The position numbers were made by a program, and so were the translations under genes. This document shows, one piece after another, positions 19,523 to 28,681 of a DNA stretch of 64,000 nucleotides. The stretch is taken from positions 5,828,001 to 5,892,000 of the forward strand of contig NZ_CP018620.1 in NCBI RefSeq assembly GCF_001908275.1. The letters are read 5' to 3'. How positions within the stretch are numbered: position 1 is the stretch's first letter; each line of letters starts with the position of its first letter. The DNA comes from Paenibacillus xylanexedens (lineage in GTDB: Bacteria; Bacillota; Bacilli; Paenibacillales; Paenibacillaceae). The notes under the pieces were generated by a model. It made no database searches and was not told the DNA's origin. It was given only the letters and a program-made list of their open reading frames with translations.

Positions 19523-21373
19523 TTAATATGCCATAATCCGGTCTACCATTTCCTCGGCTTGCAGCACCGCAGACAACGGGTCGGAGAGGAAATATCTATT
19601 CCAGTCAAGGCTAATAACACGGCAGTGATCTGTCTCGATGGACTTCTGCCATGGTTTGCCTGAAGCTTGATCAAATCCGTGTCTTGGACCATTATCCAAC
19701 ACCAACAGGTAGTCCTCCAGGTACCCACCTACCGCACTCCGCGCAATATCCAGGTATTCCAGGCCCGGCTCCAATAGTTCCTGGCGAACCTTGCCTGCTG
19801 GCTTCAAGTTCAGTAACCCGTAGGCTGCCTTACCTCCACGAGTTCCCGTATTTCCCACAAGGATAATATGTTCTCCCCAGTTCGGATCAATGACGGTAAA
19901 TGTCTTCTCTGCGGAGACCTTGCCCGGGATCGTTTGCTGCAAAGTATGTACTCTCCGCCCGTATTCCTTAATCCATGTTTCGGCTTCCGTCTGGCGATTC
20001 AGAATACGTCCCATCTCTCGAATTTCCTCCGCGACAGAGCCGTAACCAGTCCCTCCATAGACCACCGTTGGTGCAATTCTGGCATAGGAAGCGTAAGCAG
20101 CACGATTCCAGGTGATAATCAGATCTGGCTCCAGTTCAAGCACTTTTTCGAGTGAGATAAAATTATGATTGCCGATATCCTGTACTTGATCATTGATATA
20201 AGGCTCCAGCATTTGGTTACTTTCAATGAGTGAATGCGGCGCTCCGAGAGGCGTCACTCCCAATGCCAGCACTTCTCCCAAATTCCAGTCCACGACAACA
20301 CGGCTAGGCTTGATCGGTATCGTAATCTCGCCCATGCTTGTGGCAAGTTTTCGAGTTCTGGCTCTTGGTACCGCGGGCGCTGGGGGTTTCCTCACTTGGA
20401 CTCCTTGTAGATCTATAATCTTCTGTTTTGGCTGGTTTTTGTCGGCTTCAACTATAGGTACCGTTCGTTCGCTCCATCCCGAATAATGACTTTCCAGAGC
20501 GGCATGTGGTTGGGAAGTTTGCAGGGCTACATCTGGAGCACTGCACTCTCGACGCTTTCTGTAAAACTCAGGAGATACACCATAATGTTTCTTGAAATAA
20601 CGACTTAGCGTGTAGCCGTTCTCATAGCCTACTCTCTCCGCGATTTCTTGTAAGGTCCCATTCGTGCTCACCAGTAGTTTTAATGCCTGTTCCATCCGAA
20701 TCTGTGACAGCACACGGCTGGGACTCGTATTTAATTGAAGCTGAAACAATTGGTTCAGATACCTTGGACTACAATTCAGCATTTCAGCTACCTGTTCTAT
20801 CTTGAGTGGTTCCACGTAGTGACGTTTCATATAATGCACCGCCTGATCTACCCGATCCAGCTTAGCATCGTTAAACCTCTGCTCCTGCATTTGTTTCAGC
20901 ATCTCGGCGAGCCATTGGTAGAACAACGCCTTGGTTTGAATCCGGCCTGCTGACTGTAGTTCATTCCATTGTCTGTATATCAACTGCATAATCTCAATTA
21001 ATGGCAATGGACACGCTGGTTCAAAACCAAAACTGAATTGCAGAGACTCCACCCCAGTATATGTTTGGGATCTTTCAGCATTTGGCTTCTCTGACTCTGG
21101 TGACGAATAAGACAACATATGTATTTCCATCGGCTTCTTAGCCAGACAATCCAGGCGCGTTCCTTTGGAGGCGTGCAGAATATATGTCCCTTTAATGTGA
21201 TGCATCGCCTGACCAAGCCAGATCTGCCCCTTGCCATCCGTTATTAATAAAAAAGCATTCGAGGGAAGCGTCCACGTATTAGGATCTTCACTGATGTTAA
21301 CAGTAATGATTCGAATATCCAGTAATCGGATTGTTATATGCTCCCATAATGCCCCGTATTCTTCTATGTTCAT
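19523..21373 (-). CDS. AraC-family regulator fused to a siderophore-binding-protein-like sensor domain (Btr type)
   Basis: The ~616-aa protein has an N-terminal cupin-like region, a double AraC helix-turn-helix (~170-270; VAEMLNCSPRYLNQLFQLQL and RVGYENGYTLSRYFKKHYGVSP), a Pro/Gln linker, and a TroA-type binding domain (~340-615) without signal peptide. This is the layout of B. subtilis Btr, which senses bacillibactin in the cytoplasm and activates uptake genes. Its sensor domain closely resembles the divergently transcribed binding protein (both contain RVVVDWN followed by LA-GVTP-G-P-SL). The start is uncertain: ATG 21373 (AAAGG upstream), ATG 21379, or TTG 21415 with GAGG. A Fur box lies in the divergent region. 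Confidence 0.88.
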   Translation of the reverse strand: MNIEEYGALWEHITIRLLDIRIITVNISEDPNTWTLPSNAFLLITDGKGQIWLGQAMHHIKGTYILHASKGTRLDCLAKKPMEIHMLSYSSPESEKPNAERSQTYTGVESLQFSFGFEPACPLPLIEIMQLIYRQWNELQSAGRIQTKALFYQWLAEMLKQMQEQRFNDAKLDRVDQAVHYMKRHYVEPLKIEQVAEMLNCSPRYLNQLFQLQLNTSPSRVLSQIRMEQALKLLVSTNGTLQEIAERVGYENGYTLSRYFKKHYGVSPEFYRKRRECSAPDVALQTSQPHAALESHYSGWSERTVPIVEADKNQPKQKIIDLQGVQVRKPPAPAVPRARTRKLATSMGEITIPIKPSRVVVDWNLGEVLALGVTPLGAPHSLIESNQMLEPYINDQVQDIGNHNFISLEKVLELEPDLIITWNRAAYASYARIAPTVVYGGTGYGSVAEEIREMGRILNRQTEAETWIKEYGRRVHTLQQTIPGKVSAEKTFTVIDPNWGEHIILVGNTGTRGGKAAYGLLNLKPAGKVRQELLEPGLEYLDIARSAVGGYLEDYLLVLDNGPRHGFDQASGKPWQKSIETDHCRVISLDWNRYFLSDPLSAVLQAEEMVDRIMAY

Positions 21374-21434
21374 CGTCATGGACCTTTCTTTGTGTTTCCT
21401 CGTTACTACATCCAAAGCTTCGCCTCATCATATA

Positions 21435-21449
21435 TGATAACTATTCTCA
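21435..21449 (-). promoter_or_regulatory. Fur box upstream of the Btr-like regulator
   Basis: TGATAACTATTCTCA fits the 7-1-7 Fur pattern with two deviations. It lies just upstream of the possible TTG start of the regulator. Confidence 0.65.
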
Positions 21450-21542
21450 ATTCAACCTGTCGATCTGTTCTGAAATGGTTATGCTTCCGCTTCCGAATTG
21501 GTTATTGTGCAATCGTTAGATTGTCTCTAGAGTTATATTGAA

Positions 21543-21557
21543 TGAAAATCATTATCA
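21543..21557 (+). promoter_or_regulatory. Fur box upstream of the divergent binding protein
   Basis: TGAAAATCATTATCA fits the 7-1-7 Fur pattern with a perfect right half. It is 20 bp before the ATG at 21577. The two Fur boxes of this divergent region are about 100 bp apart. Confidence 0.75.
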
Positions 21558-21576
21558 ATTAGAAAGAGGGTTCGTC

Positions 21577-22551
21577 ATGTTGTTTAAGAAAGCTTGGTAT
21601 CGTATCACCCTGCCTGTTTTGCTGATCATGGCCGTATTCATTAGTGGTTGTACCCAGAAAGAGACCGTGAAACCTAGGGCGACAGAAACAGGAAACACCG
21701 CACCGCAAACAAGAACACTCTCCACGATGATGGGAGACGTTACAGTCCCCCTCAACCCGGAGCGGGTTGTCGTTGATTGGAATATAGGACATGTTCTGGC
21801 TGTCGGCGTAACACCAGTTGGTGTGCCGAGTAGCCTGCTGGATTATGGAGTATTCCTGCGTGACAAACTTGTGGATAGCGCGGATTTGGGTAACCACAGT
21901 GAGGTTTCACTTGAGAAAATGGTAGAGTTGGAACCGGACCTGATTATCACATGGGGCCAGGAGAAATTTCAGACCTATTCCAAAATCGCTCCGACTGTCG
22001 TATTCGTACCCGATCAGTATGATTCCATGGAAGCAGAAGTGACAGCCATGGGCGAGATTCTGAACCGCAAAGCAGAAGCCATAACTTGGAACGAATCGTT
22101 TAAACAACGGATCGCAGCAGCTCAGGCCAAAATCAAAGATGTGATTCCGGACGGTGCCACATTCACCGTTGCCGATTTTAACTTTTTGAAGAACCCAGCC
22201 ATTATCGGCAACAGCGCCAATCGTGGTGGAAGAGCAGCCTATGAATTGCTTGGACTAAATCCGGCACCCAAGGTAAAATCAGATCTTCTGGACCAAGGCA
22301 AAGAAAATCTGGAAGCTAGCACGGAAGTCTTTGGAGAGTATGTAGGTGATTACCTGCTGATGATGGTTACAGAAGGCTCGAAAGATCACTCTCTGTTGCC
22401 TAACGTCTGGGACAATCTGCCTGCGGTGCAGAACGACCATATCTACAAACTGGATATTCATAAATATTTCACATCTGATCCCTACACCTCCATTCTACAA
22501 GCCGAAGAGATCGCAGATCGACTCGCAAGTGGACAGACTGAGCTGAATTAG
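21577..22551 (+). CDS. Iron-siderophore-binding lipoprotein, cognate of the Btr-like regulator
   Basis: The 324-aa protein starts with a lipoprotein signal (lipobox FISGC) and then a TroA-type domain: PERVVVDWNIGHVLAVGVTP, LEKMVELEPDLIITWG, and a C-terminal HKYFTSDPYTSILQAEEIADRL. Residue by residue it resembles the sensor half of the divergent AraC fusion, including the shared motif NRGGRAAYELLGLNPA (RGGKAAYGLLNLKPA there). The start at 21577 has GAGGG six bases upstream. No permease or ATPase follows, so it presumably docks to a permease encoded elsewhere, possibly the FhuB-like one 4 kb away. Confidence 0.9.
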   Translation: MLFKKAWYRITLPVLLIMAVFISGCTQKETVKPRATETGNTAPQTRTLSTMMGDVTVPLNPERVVVDWNIGHVLAVGVTPVGVPSSLLDYGVFLRDKLVDSADLGNHSEVSLEKMVELEPDLIITWGQEKFQTYSKIAPTVVFVPDQYDSMEAEVTAMGEILNRKAEAITWNESFKQRIAAAQAKIKDVIPDGATFTVADFNFLKNPAIIGNSANRGGRAAYELLGLNPAPKVKSDLLDQGKENLEASTEVFGEYVGDYLLMMVTEGSKDHSLLPNVWDNLPAVQNDHIYKLDIHKYFTSDPYTSILQAEEIADRLASGQTELN

Positions 22552-22667
22552 AACAAGTCTTAAATCTAGTGAGACCCGAAACCGAACCTGAACGTGTCCG
22601 GAACAGGCAAGCGCACTGAATCCTGAATGTGTGAGAACGTGCCCTTCAAGTGCGAGCAAGCACTAAC

Positions 22668-22862
22668 GAATCTGAGGCGTCTTATTCAAGGGTTTGAAGC
22701 GCATACAGAAATCTAAGGAACCTGAGACACTCTATATCAGATTAAAAGGCAGTTTTCAGTATTTTTACTAGGGAGTTTTCATTGATAACGTGTCTGGTGT
22801 TCCTTAGAATTTGAAAAGAGGTTCCGAAGGCCCATTAAGATGTCCTGAGTTCCTTAGAAAAT
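22668..22862. repeat. Cluster of degenerate ~30-bp intergenic repeats in both orientations
   Basis: Copies of a motif like TCTAAGGAACCTGAGACA are found at 22709-22739 (forward), 22783-22812 and 22841-22862 (reverse complement), with a weaker forward copy at 22668-22688. Forward and reverse copies can pair, giving a large cruciform-like structure. The rest of the 22552-23090 spacer holds only a doubtful minus-strand frame (22804-23076). Confidence 0.5.
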
Positions 22863-23090
22863 CATCTATCCATTCGCCAAGATCGGCAGTCTGGGATTTA
22901 AGGCTCTTTATCCAGCTCGGTGTATCCTTATTGATAATAGTGACATATTCAAACCAAATAAAACAACGCCACCTGAATCGCTCTGGTGGGCGCTGTTTGT
23001 GTAAACTTTTTTTGAAGCCCGACGCAATTTCGAGTAAATCTCGACGTTGTTCGGGCTTCTTCAGATTGCCTTCCATCCGTGCAAACCTAT

Positions 23091-24122
23091 CTACGTATTG
23101 GAGAGAGCTTTGTTTTTCTCATAGAACCGGGCATTGTGAGAAGATACACCCGCCATATCGGAAGCAGCAGGTTCCAGATACGTCTTGGCACTGTTGACTG
23201 CGAGCACCGCATCGTTAAAAGCACCTGCAATCAGCCTGACTTTGCTTCCATAGGTGATAAAATCACCCGCTCCGAAGATGCCTGGAATGTTGGTTCGCAT
23301 GCGCTGATCAACGGACACACCGTAATCTTCACGCGCCAGTCCCCATTGCACGAGGTTACCGAAATCACGATCATACCCATGGCTTACTACAACTTCATCC
23401 ACTTCAACATGTGTGATCTCACCGGTTTCTACATGGGCTAGCTCGACACGATCTATTTTGTCACTGGTACCGTATAAACGTGAGATGCTAAATGGCGTCA
23501 TGACGCTCGCTTGAGCTTTCATCTGAGCAACTGGCGACTCGTGTCCGGTAAATCCATGACGTCTGTGTGCTACCGTGACTTCACTTGCTATTTTGCCCAT
23601 TTCATTCGCCCAGTCGACTGCGGAATCGCCGCCACCCGAGATCAGAACACGCTTCCCGGCAAATCGGGACAGATCGGTTATCGTATAGTGCAGATTGGTC
23701 AGCTCATACCGATTGGCACCTTCGATATCCAGCTTTTGCACCTGAGTCATGCCTCTGCCCGCACATAACAGGATGGTACGTGTGTAATGACGCTCCCCTG
23801 TTTTGGAAATGAGTATAAATACACCATCCTCACGTCGTTCAAGCTCAGCAATTTCCTGCCCAAACACAATCGTTGGATCGAACGTTCTCGCCTGTCTCTC
23901 CAGCGATTCAATCAGCTTCTCACAGCGAATCGGATCAATCCCGCCCACATCCCAGATCAGCTTCTCCGGGTACGTACGCATGAATCCACCCAGTTCCTGC
24001 TTTGCTTCGATGATCTTGGTACGCATGGCTCTCATGCCACTATAAAAGGAGGCGTACATGCCAGCAGGTCCACCACCAACGATGGTAATATCGTAGATAT
24101 CCAATTGTGTCTCCGTTGTCAT
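23091..24122 (-). CDS. Ferredoxin-NADP(+) reductase type 2 / TrxB-like flavoprotein
   Basis: The 343-aa protein has an N-terminal FAD motif (IVGGGPAGMYA), GGFMRTYPEKLIWDVGG, and an NADP-binding stretch (VLISGGGDSAVDWANE followed by VTVAHRR). A second FAD contact (GIFGAGD) lies near the C-terminus. The TrxB redox CxxC is absent, which places it with the YumC-type reductases. Its ATG directly abuts the stop of the upstream siderophore-binding gene (no spacer), so the two are one operon behind a Fur box. This suggests supplying electrons to release iron from the imported ferric siderophore, as proposed for related reductases. That role is inferred. Confidence 0.85.
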   Translation of the reverse strand: MTTETQLDIYDITIVGGGPAGMYASFYSGMRAMRTKIIEAKQELGGFMRTYPEKLIWDVGGIDPIRCEKLIESLERQARTFDPTIVFGQEIAELERREDGVFILISKTGERHYTRTILLCAGRGMTQVQKLDIEGANRYELTNLHYTITDLSRFAGKRVLISGGGDSAVDWANEMGKIASEVTVAHRRHGFTGHESPVAQMKAQASVMTPFSISRLYGTSDKIDRVELAHVETGEITHVEVDEVVVSHGYDRDFGNLVQWGLAREDYGVSVDQRMRTNIPGIFGAGDFITYGSKVRLIAGAFNDAVLAVNSAKTYLEPAASDMAGVSSHNARFYEKNKALSNT

Positions 24123-25139
24123 TTAAGGCACCAACTTTTCAACAACATAGTCCATCAATTTTACAGATCCAATCGGACCCACACCCGATACGAATTGGCT
24201 TGTCTTCAACGGGAAGACATGATCATTTTTCACAGCCTCCAGATTCGACCACACCTGGCTTGCTTTCAGATCTTCCATGGATTTCTTCGTGTCATAACCT
24301 ACGAGGGTTCTGTCTTCCAGGAAAATATAATCCGGATTCATCTCAGGCAAGAATTCCAGGGAGAACTGGCTAAACCAATCTGTAGACTCTTTGATAGCTT
24401 CAGGACTATTCAGACCCAGGATATCATAGAAGAAAACACTGCTGCTTCCTCCTTTGGGACCCATGAAACGGTAACGATTGTGCTCTACCCGGAGAACCAA
24501 TACGGTCTTGTCTCCCAGGGCTGCCGCAATTTTCTCTTTCGCTTGTGAGGCTTTCTCATCAAATTCAGCCAGTACTTTGGCAGATTCTTCGGTCTTATCG
24601 AATATGGCAGCCAGCTTTGGCATAGCACGTTTCATTTCACTGTTAGCATCCAGTGCCACCGTAGGAGCGATTTTGGACAATTCATCATATACACCCTGTT
24701 CCATACCTTCGCCAGCTGCAAGGATCATATCCGGTGACAACGCAAGCAACTGCTCATAATTATATTGATATTGCTCGACTTCAATGATCTGGACTCCATG
24801 TTCTTTCAAATAATCAGGGCGGTATTCCGCTTCAACCTCCGGAGTTAACAAAACGATTTGGGGTGTAACACCCATTTCAATCAGATACTCGGCATAGATC
24901 GAATCAAACACAACCAGGTTTTGAGGATGAGTTGGAATCGTTACTTCTCCAAACTGATCCTTCACCACCTTAGTCCCACTTTCAGTCGCTGTTTCTTTTG
25001 CAGTACTCGCTGCTCCTTCAGTTGGAGCACCTGCTGTTCCAGCTGTAGCATTCTCTTCCTTGGTTCCACCGGAACATGCCGCCAGCATTACACTAATCAC
25101 CAACAGCATGATGCCCAACCCTTTAAATCTTCGTGACAT
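24123..25139 (-). CDS. Iron-siderophore-binding lipoprotein
   Basis: The 338-aa protein has a lipoprotein signal (lipobox MLAAC), an acidic Ser/Thr/Glu linker and a TroA-type domain. Landmarks are VTIPTHPQNLVVFDSIYAEYL, LLALSPDMILAAGE, VLVLRVEHNRYRFMG and the C-terminal VGPIGSVKLMDYVVEKL. Its closest relative in the window is the sensor domain of the AraC regulator immediately upstream; both share HGV followed by EV-QY, and LLRVE or VLRVE followed by YRF/YRY. It is the first gene of an operon with the reductase and is preceded by a very strong Fur box. Confidence 0.9.
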   Translation of the reverse strand: MSRRFKGLGIMLLVISVMLAACSGGTKEENATAGTAGAPTEGAASTAKETATESGTKVVKDQFGEVTIPTHPQNLVVFDSIYAEYLIEMGVTPQIVLLTPEVEAEYRPDYLKEHGVQIIEVEQYQYNYEQLLALSPDMILAAGEGMEQGVYDELSKIAPTVALDANSEMKRAMPKLAAIFDKTEESAKVLAEFDEKASQAKEKIAAALGDKTVLVLRVEHNRYRFMGPKGGSSSVFFYDILGLNSPEAIKESTDWFSQFSLEFLPEMNPDYIFLEDRTLVGYDTKKSMEDLKASQVWSNLEAVKNDHVFPLKTSQFVSGVGPIGSVKLMDYVVEKLVP

Positions 25140-25164
25140 GATATACTTCGCCCCTTATGTATAT

Positions 25165-25185
25165 TGATAATGATAATTATTATCA
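25165..25185 (-). promoter_or_regulatory. Overlapping Fur boxes (binding protein/reductase operon)
   Basis: TGATAATGATAATTATTATCA contains a perfect 7-1-7 palindrome (25171-25185, TGATAATTATTATCA) plus an overlapping upstream TGATAAT half. It lies 26 bp before the start codon. Confidence 0.9.
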
Positions 25186-25241
25186 AATAGTATCAAATAA
25201 GAAGTATTGCTTCCATAGCATATCGTGCGTATTCAGTTGGA

Positions 25242-26867
25242 CTATTGTGCTCTCTCATGAAAAGGTTCCGTAAGATTGCGAACGATCTGATTGAGAATCA
25301 GAGTGTGTCCCGTAATTCCGTGACCGTCTACCCACAGGTGAGTATCTACGTAAAATACCCGATTATTTTTCACAGCCTTGAGGTCATTCCATTGCGGACT
25401 CTCCCATAGTTTCCTCATATTCTCTTCAGCGCTGAAGTGCTGCATAATCCGCTTCTCAACAAAGAGGTAATCGGGATTGGCTTGCGTCAGCAGGTCAAGC
25501 GAACAAGGATTAAACCAGGCTGTACCTGAATCGAGTGCTTGCGGCAGTGTTAATCCAAGCTGTTCATATAACAAGTGTGATACCCCGTGTGAATGCCCAC
25601 CCAGATATCGATAACCAAACGCTTCTACCCTCAGCAGCATGACTGTGGACGCGGATTGGATGATGGGTTGCAACTGTCGCTTAGCTACGCTGACTTCATG
25701 TTTCATCTGCTGATGCAGTCTATAAGCCTCATCTTCTTTAAGAAACCAGGCTGCTAATTGATCGAGCATTGGTTCTACATCTTGATGAAGTCCGGTAAGA
25801 ATCGGTGCAATTGTGCGCAGCTCCCTTTTGACCTCTTCCGTCAATACGTTTCCTATCAACATCTCCGGTTGAACTTGTCGAACAAGTTCTATCTCCACCT
25901 CATACTGTGTCACCTCCAGCATCTTCACTCCATGAGCTGTAAATTGTTCACGGTGATGTGGAGACAACAGGATCGGAGTTACCACTACGGCATGGGGAAT
26001 GACACCCAGATGAATCATAATTTCTGCACAGATTGGAGAAAGTGATACGATCTTGCGCTGCGTCATCGTCTGCCTATATATCTTTGGGGATACGCCAGTC
26101 AACTGTTTGAATCGTCGGCTAAAATAATGAGCATCTTCAAATCCAGTCTTTTTGGCAATATCCTGAGAGGTTGCAGCGGTTAATAACAGTTCTTCCTGTG
26201 CGCGATAGATCCGGTAGTGGGCCAGATAATCCAGAGGTGGCTTACCATATCGCTCGCTAAATTTGCGGGAATAATGCCATGGACTAATACCAGCGATCTG
26301 AGCTAGCTGTGTGCGTGTAATGACCTGATCATAATGCTGCTGCATATAGTCAATAGAGCGAAGTATAGCGTGTTCTGGCTTCAACTCGTTATCCGGCTGT
26401 TTCCGATATAGATTACTTAACAACTCATATAACAAATGCTGATTGCCAACCCTTTCTGCACTCTGATCCTGTGTATGCACTTCACTCCAATGCTGAATGA
26501 TACTTGCCAGACCTCCACCGGACAGTTGCACTTTCTGATACGCCTCTCCTGATGGTAAATGCCATTCGAACTTCTCAGCTTCCCGTCGATCATGCAGCAC
26601 CGAATATGTATCGAACTGAACATGCCAGCCTGCCAGATCCAGGTTGCCACCTTCAATGACCTCCATTACGGAATTCTCTTCAAGCGCAATTAATTCTCCA
26701 TAGGAGACGTGAACTCGGTATCCATTTATATTCCAGATCGCTTTTCCATCAATGATAAATATCAAGGTGTGACTGAAAAAGTGATGCAGCTCGCCTTTTG
26801 TTATCCAAGCGTTGCTTAGTGTATTCGTTGACTTCCATTGAGCAATCCATTCCATGTTGTCAGACAT
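25242..26867 (-). CDS. AraC-family regulator fused to a siderophore-binding-protein-like sensor domain
   Basis: The 541-aa protein has an N-terminal cupin-like region (~1-150), a double AraC helix-turn-helix (~170-265; LAQIAGISPWHYSRKFSERYG and KTGFEDAHYFSRRFKQLTGVSP) and a cytoplasmic TroA-type domain (~270-535). The layout is that of Btr, but the sensor follows the HTH almost without linker. The sensor matches the downstream lipoprotein (24123-25139) better than the other binding proteins in the window, so both probably see the same ferric siderophore. AAGGA precedes the ATG. It lies 102 bp upstream of that lipoprotein on the same strand, separated by the Fur box. No Fur box was seen before its own start. 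Confidence 0.88.
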   Translation of the reverse strand: MSDNMEWIAQWKSTNTLSNAWITKGELHHFFSHTLIFIIDGKAIWNINGYRVHVSYGELIALEENSVMEVIEGGNLDLAGWHVQFDTYSVLHDRREAEKFEWHLPSGEAYQKVQLSGGGLASIIQHWSEVHTQDQSAERVGNQHLLYELLSNLYRKQPDNELKPEHAILRSIDYMQQHYDQVITRTQLAQIAGISPWHYSRKFSERYGKPPLDYLAHYRIYRAQEELLLTAATSQDIAKKTGFEDAHYFSRRFKQLTGVSPKIYRQTMTQRKIVSLSPICAEIMIHLGVIPHAVVVTPILLSPHHREQFTAHGVKMLEVTQYEVEIELVRQVQPEMLIGNVLTEEVKRELRTIAPILTGLHQDVEPMLDQLAAWFLKEDEAYRLHQQMKHEVSVAKRQLQPIIQSASTVMLLRVEAFGYRYLGGHSHGVSHLLYEQLGLTLPQALDSGTAWFNPCSLDLLTQANPDYLFVEKRIMQHFSAEENMRKLWESPQWNDLKAVKNNRVFYVDTHLWVDGHGITGHTLILNQIVRNLTEPFHERAQ

Positions 26868-27020
26868 AGGTTATCCTTTCAAAGGGATTAGTAATCCAGA
26901 TTTATAGGTTTCACTATATCAAAATACATGACAACTCCATAACCAACAAGCTATGGCTTGAATAAAATGGAGGACAGCTACTGAGCATTTCATACTTGTA
27001 TTATTCAGAAAAACACAACA

Positions 27021-27052
27021 AAAGAGCCCGCACCATTAGGTACAAGCTCTTT
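27021..27052 (-). terminator. Terminator of the broken PTS gene
   Basis: A 14-bp stem (27021-27034 with 27039-27052, three G-U pairs) with a 4-nt loop is followed on the minus strand by a T-rich tail. It lies about 40 bp past the PTS stop codon. Confidence 0.8.
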
Positions 27053-27094
27053 CTTTCTTCTTTAATGTTATTTCTTCAATACTACGTTTACGTA

Positions 27095-28503
27095 TTACTC
27101 AATGCTAGCTTTCGGTGACCCCTGTCCCCGTCTCTGTCCTTTTCCTGCCATCCAATACGTCAGTCCACCAGAGACGCCGAAAGCAATAACCACACCAATG
27201 CATGTGTGTAACAGATTCAGGCTACCCTCTTCGATGAAGAGCGGGAGGCTGATCAAGTTCGGATTCCCCACCATAGCAAATGCCTTGACAGATAACAATC
27301 CAAAATACAGCCCACCCGCTGCTCCACCCAGCAATGCCGCATAGAAAGAGGATCTTTTTCTCATGTTGACCGCATACAATGCAGGCTCTACCACTCCAAG
27401 GAGTGCTGTTCCCGTTGCCCAGAAAGCAATTCTTCTGGAAGCTGAATCTTTCGAACGCAAAGCGTTTGCGAGCGCGGCCCCCGCTTGTCCTACAATCGCC
27501 ACTAACATCGCAGGAATCACGATGGAAGAACCATTCATAACCATATCATTAATGATGATGGCAATCATCCAGTAGTGTAATCCCGTAATTAACATCAGCG
27601 AGAAGACTGCTCCCAGTAACATGACCGATACCACTGGAGCATTAGCTACTAGTGAATCCAATGCCTCCGGCAGATGTTCATCAACCCAGGTGCCAACTGG
27701 CCCAAGTATCATCAATACTAGCGGAACAAGAATCAGTAACGTCAGGAATGGAGCAACCATCCCTTTGGATAATTTTGGACTCCATCGTTCAATAGCTCTT
27801 TCCAGGTAGGCCGCTGCACAGATCGTTAGAATGACCCAGATGGCCGTAGAGTAAAAAGCAGGCTGGGACACCAGTGGCAAACCCAGGAAGTGCACCTCTT
27901 TTTCCCCCGACATCAGCATAGTCATCTCTCGATAAAACATGAGTCCGCCAATCGATGCAGCAACATAGATGTTGCTCTTCAACCGATACGCAGTGCTGAT
28001 TGCTACAATACGGGCAGTACATAAAATACACTGTCTCCAATGATCCTGAAGATCGTAAAGGTCTGGCTGTCCATCAACGCAGAAGAGTCCGCAGAACTGT
28101 ACGTATCCATTAACGCAATAATGGCGACTATAATTTTAATAACAGCGGCTCCGAGAATTGCAGGCATCAAGGGCCTGAACACATCGGATACAAAATGTAA
28201 GATCGAGAATCTGTTCTTCTTCGTGTGTCCTTCTTCCTGCAACGCTGTCCCTGTAGATTCCCAAGCGTCCATGCCCAGTAACGTATTGTAGATCAGGGAA
28301 GATTCATCTCTTATTACCAGATGGCACTGCTCACCTGTTACCCGAATATCTGCTACAACATCTGCGGAGGCAAGAACCAACATGTTCAATTGGGTACTGT
28401 CCTTCAGTACCAACGTCGTTGTACCCTTATCGTGTTCTACGAGCTTGATGTTCTCCTTGCCACCTGCGAGTTTCAACCAATCTTCAACCTGTGTGTCATG
28501 CAT
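27095..28503 (-). pseudogene. PTS EIIBC component, frameshifted and lacking the EIIB phospho-cysteine
   Basis: The first part (28003-28503) encodes an EIIB-like domain (LAGGKENI) and the first EIIC helices, ending in DSVFYVLPVL then TAG. One base later the frame resumes as VAISTAYRLKSNIYVAAS and the rest of EIIC runs to 27095. A single missing base near 28005 explains the break. In addition, the EIIB active Cys (normally in HCATRLR) is Asp25 here (EHDKGTT), so the protein could not take part in the normal phosphorelay even if the frame were intact. No EIIA domain is present. The likely start is ATG 28503 with GAGGAG upstream. The closest group is the glucose/beta-glucoside family; the sugar is unknown. 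Confidence 0.8.
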
Positions 28504-28681
28504 TATGTACAATCTCCTCATGTTACGGTAAACCCGTGTTTTGTGATGTGTTATGATCTAATATGCCTCTATCTATATACACATTTCCATGAAAAAACTT
28601 CAATAGGATAAAAAAACTAATTTCCCTGACATTGCATGTTCATTTATACAAGGTATATGGACCTATGACATTCTTTACGTA

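Noticed and set aside
23014-23059. A strong hairpin (GAAGCCCGA with TCGGGCTTC) that looks like a terminator
   Set aside because: Neither strand has a T-run on its downstream side, and it falls inside the doubtful minus-strand frame.
22804-23076. A 90-codon minus-strand frame just downstream of the reductase gene
   Set aside because: It overlaps the degenerate repeat cluster, has a weak ribosome site, very basic composition and no recognisable family; retained only as a possible relic.
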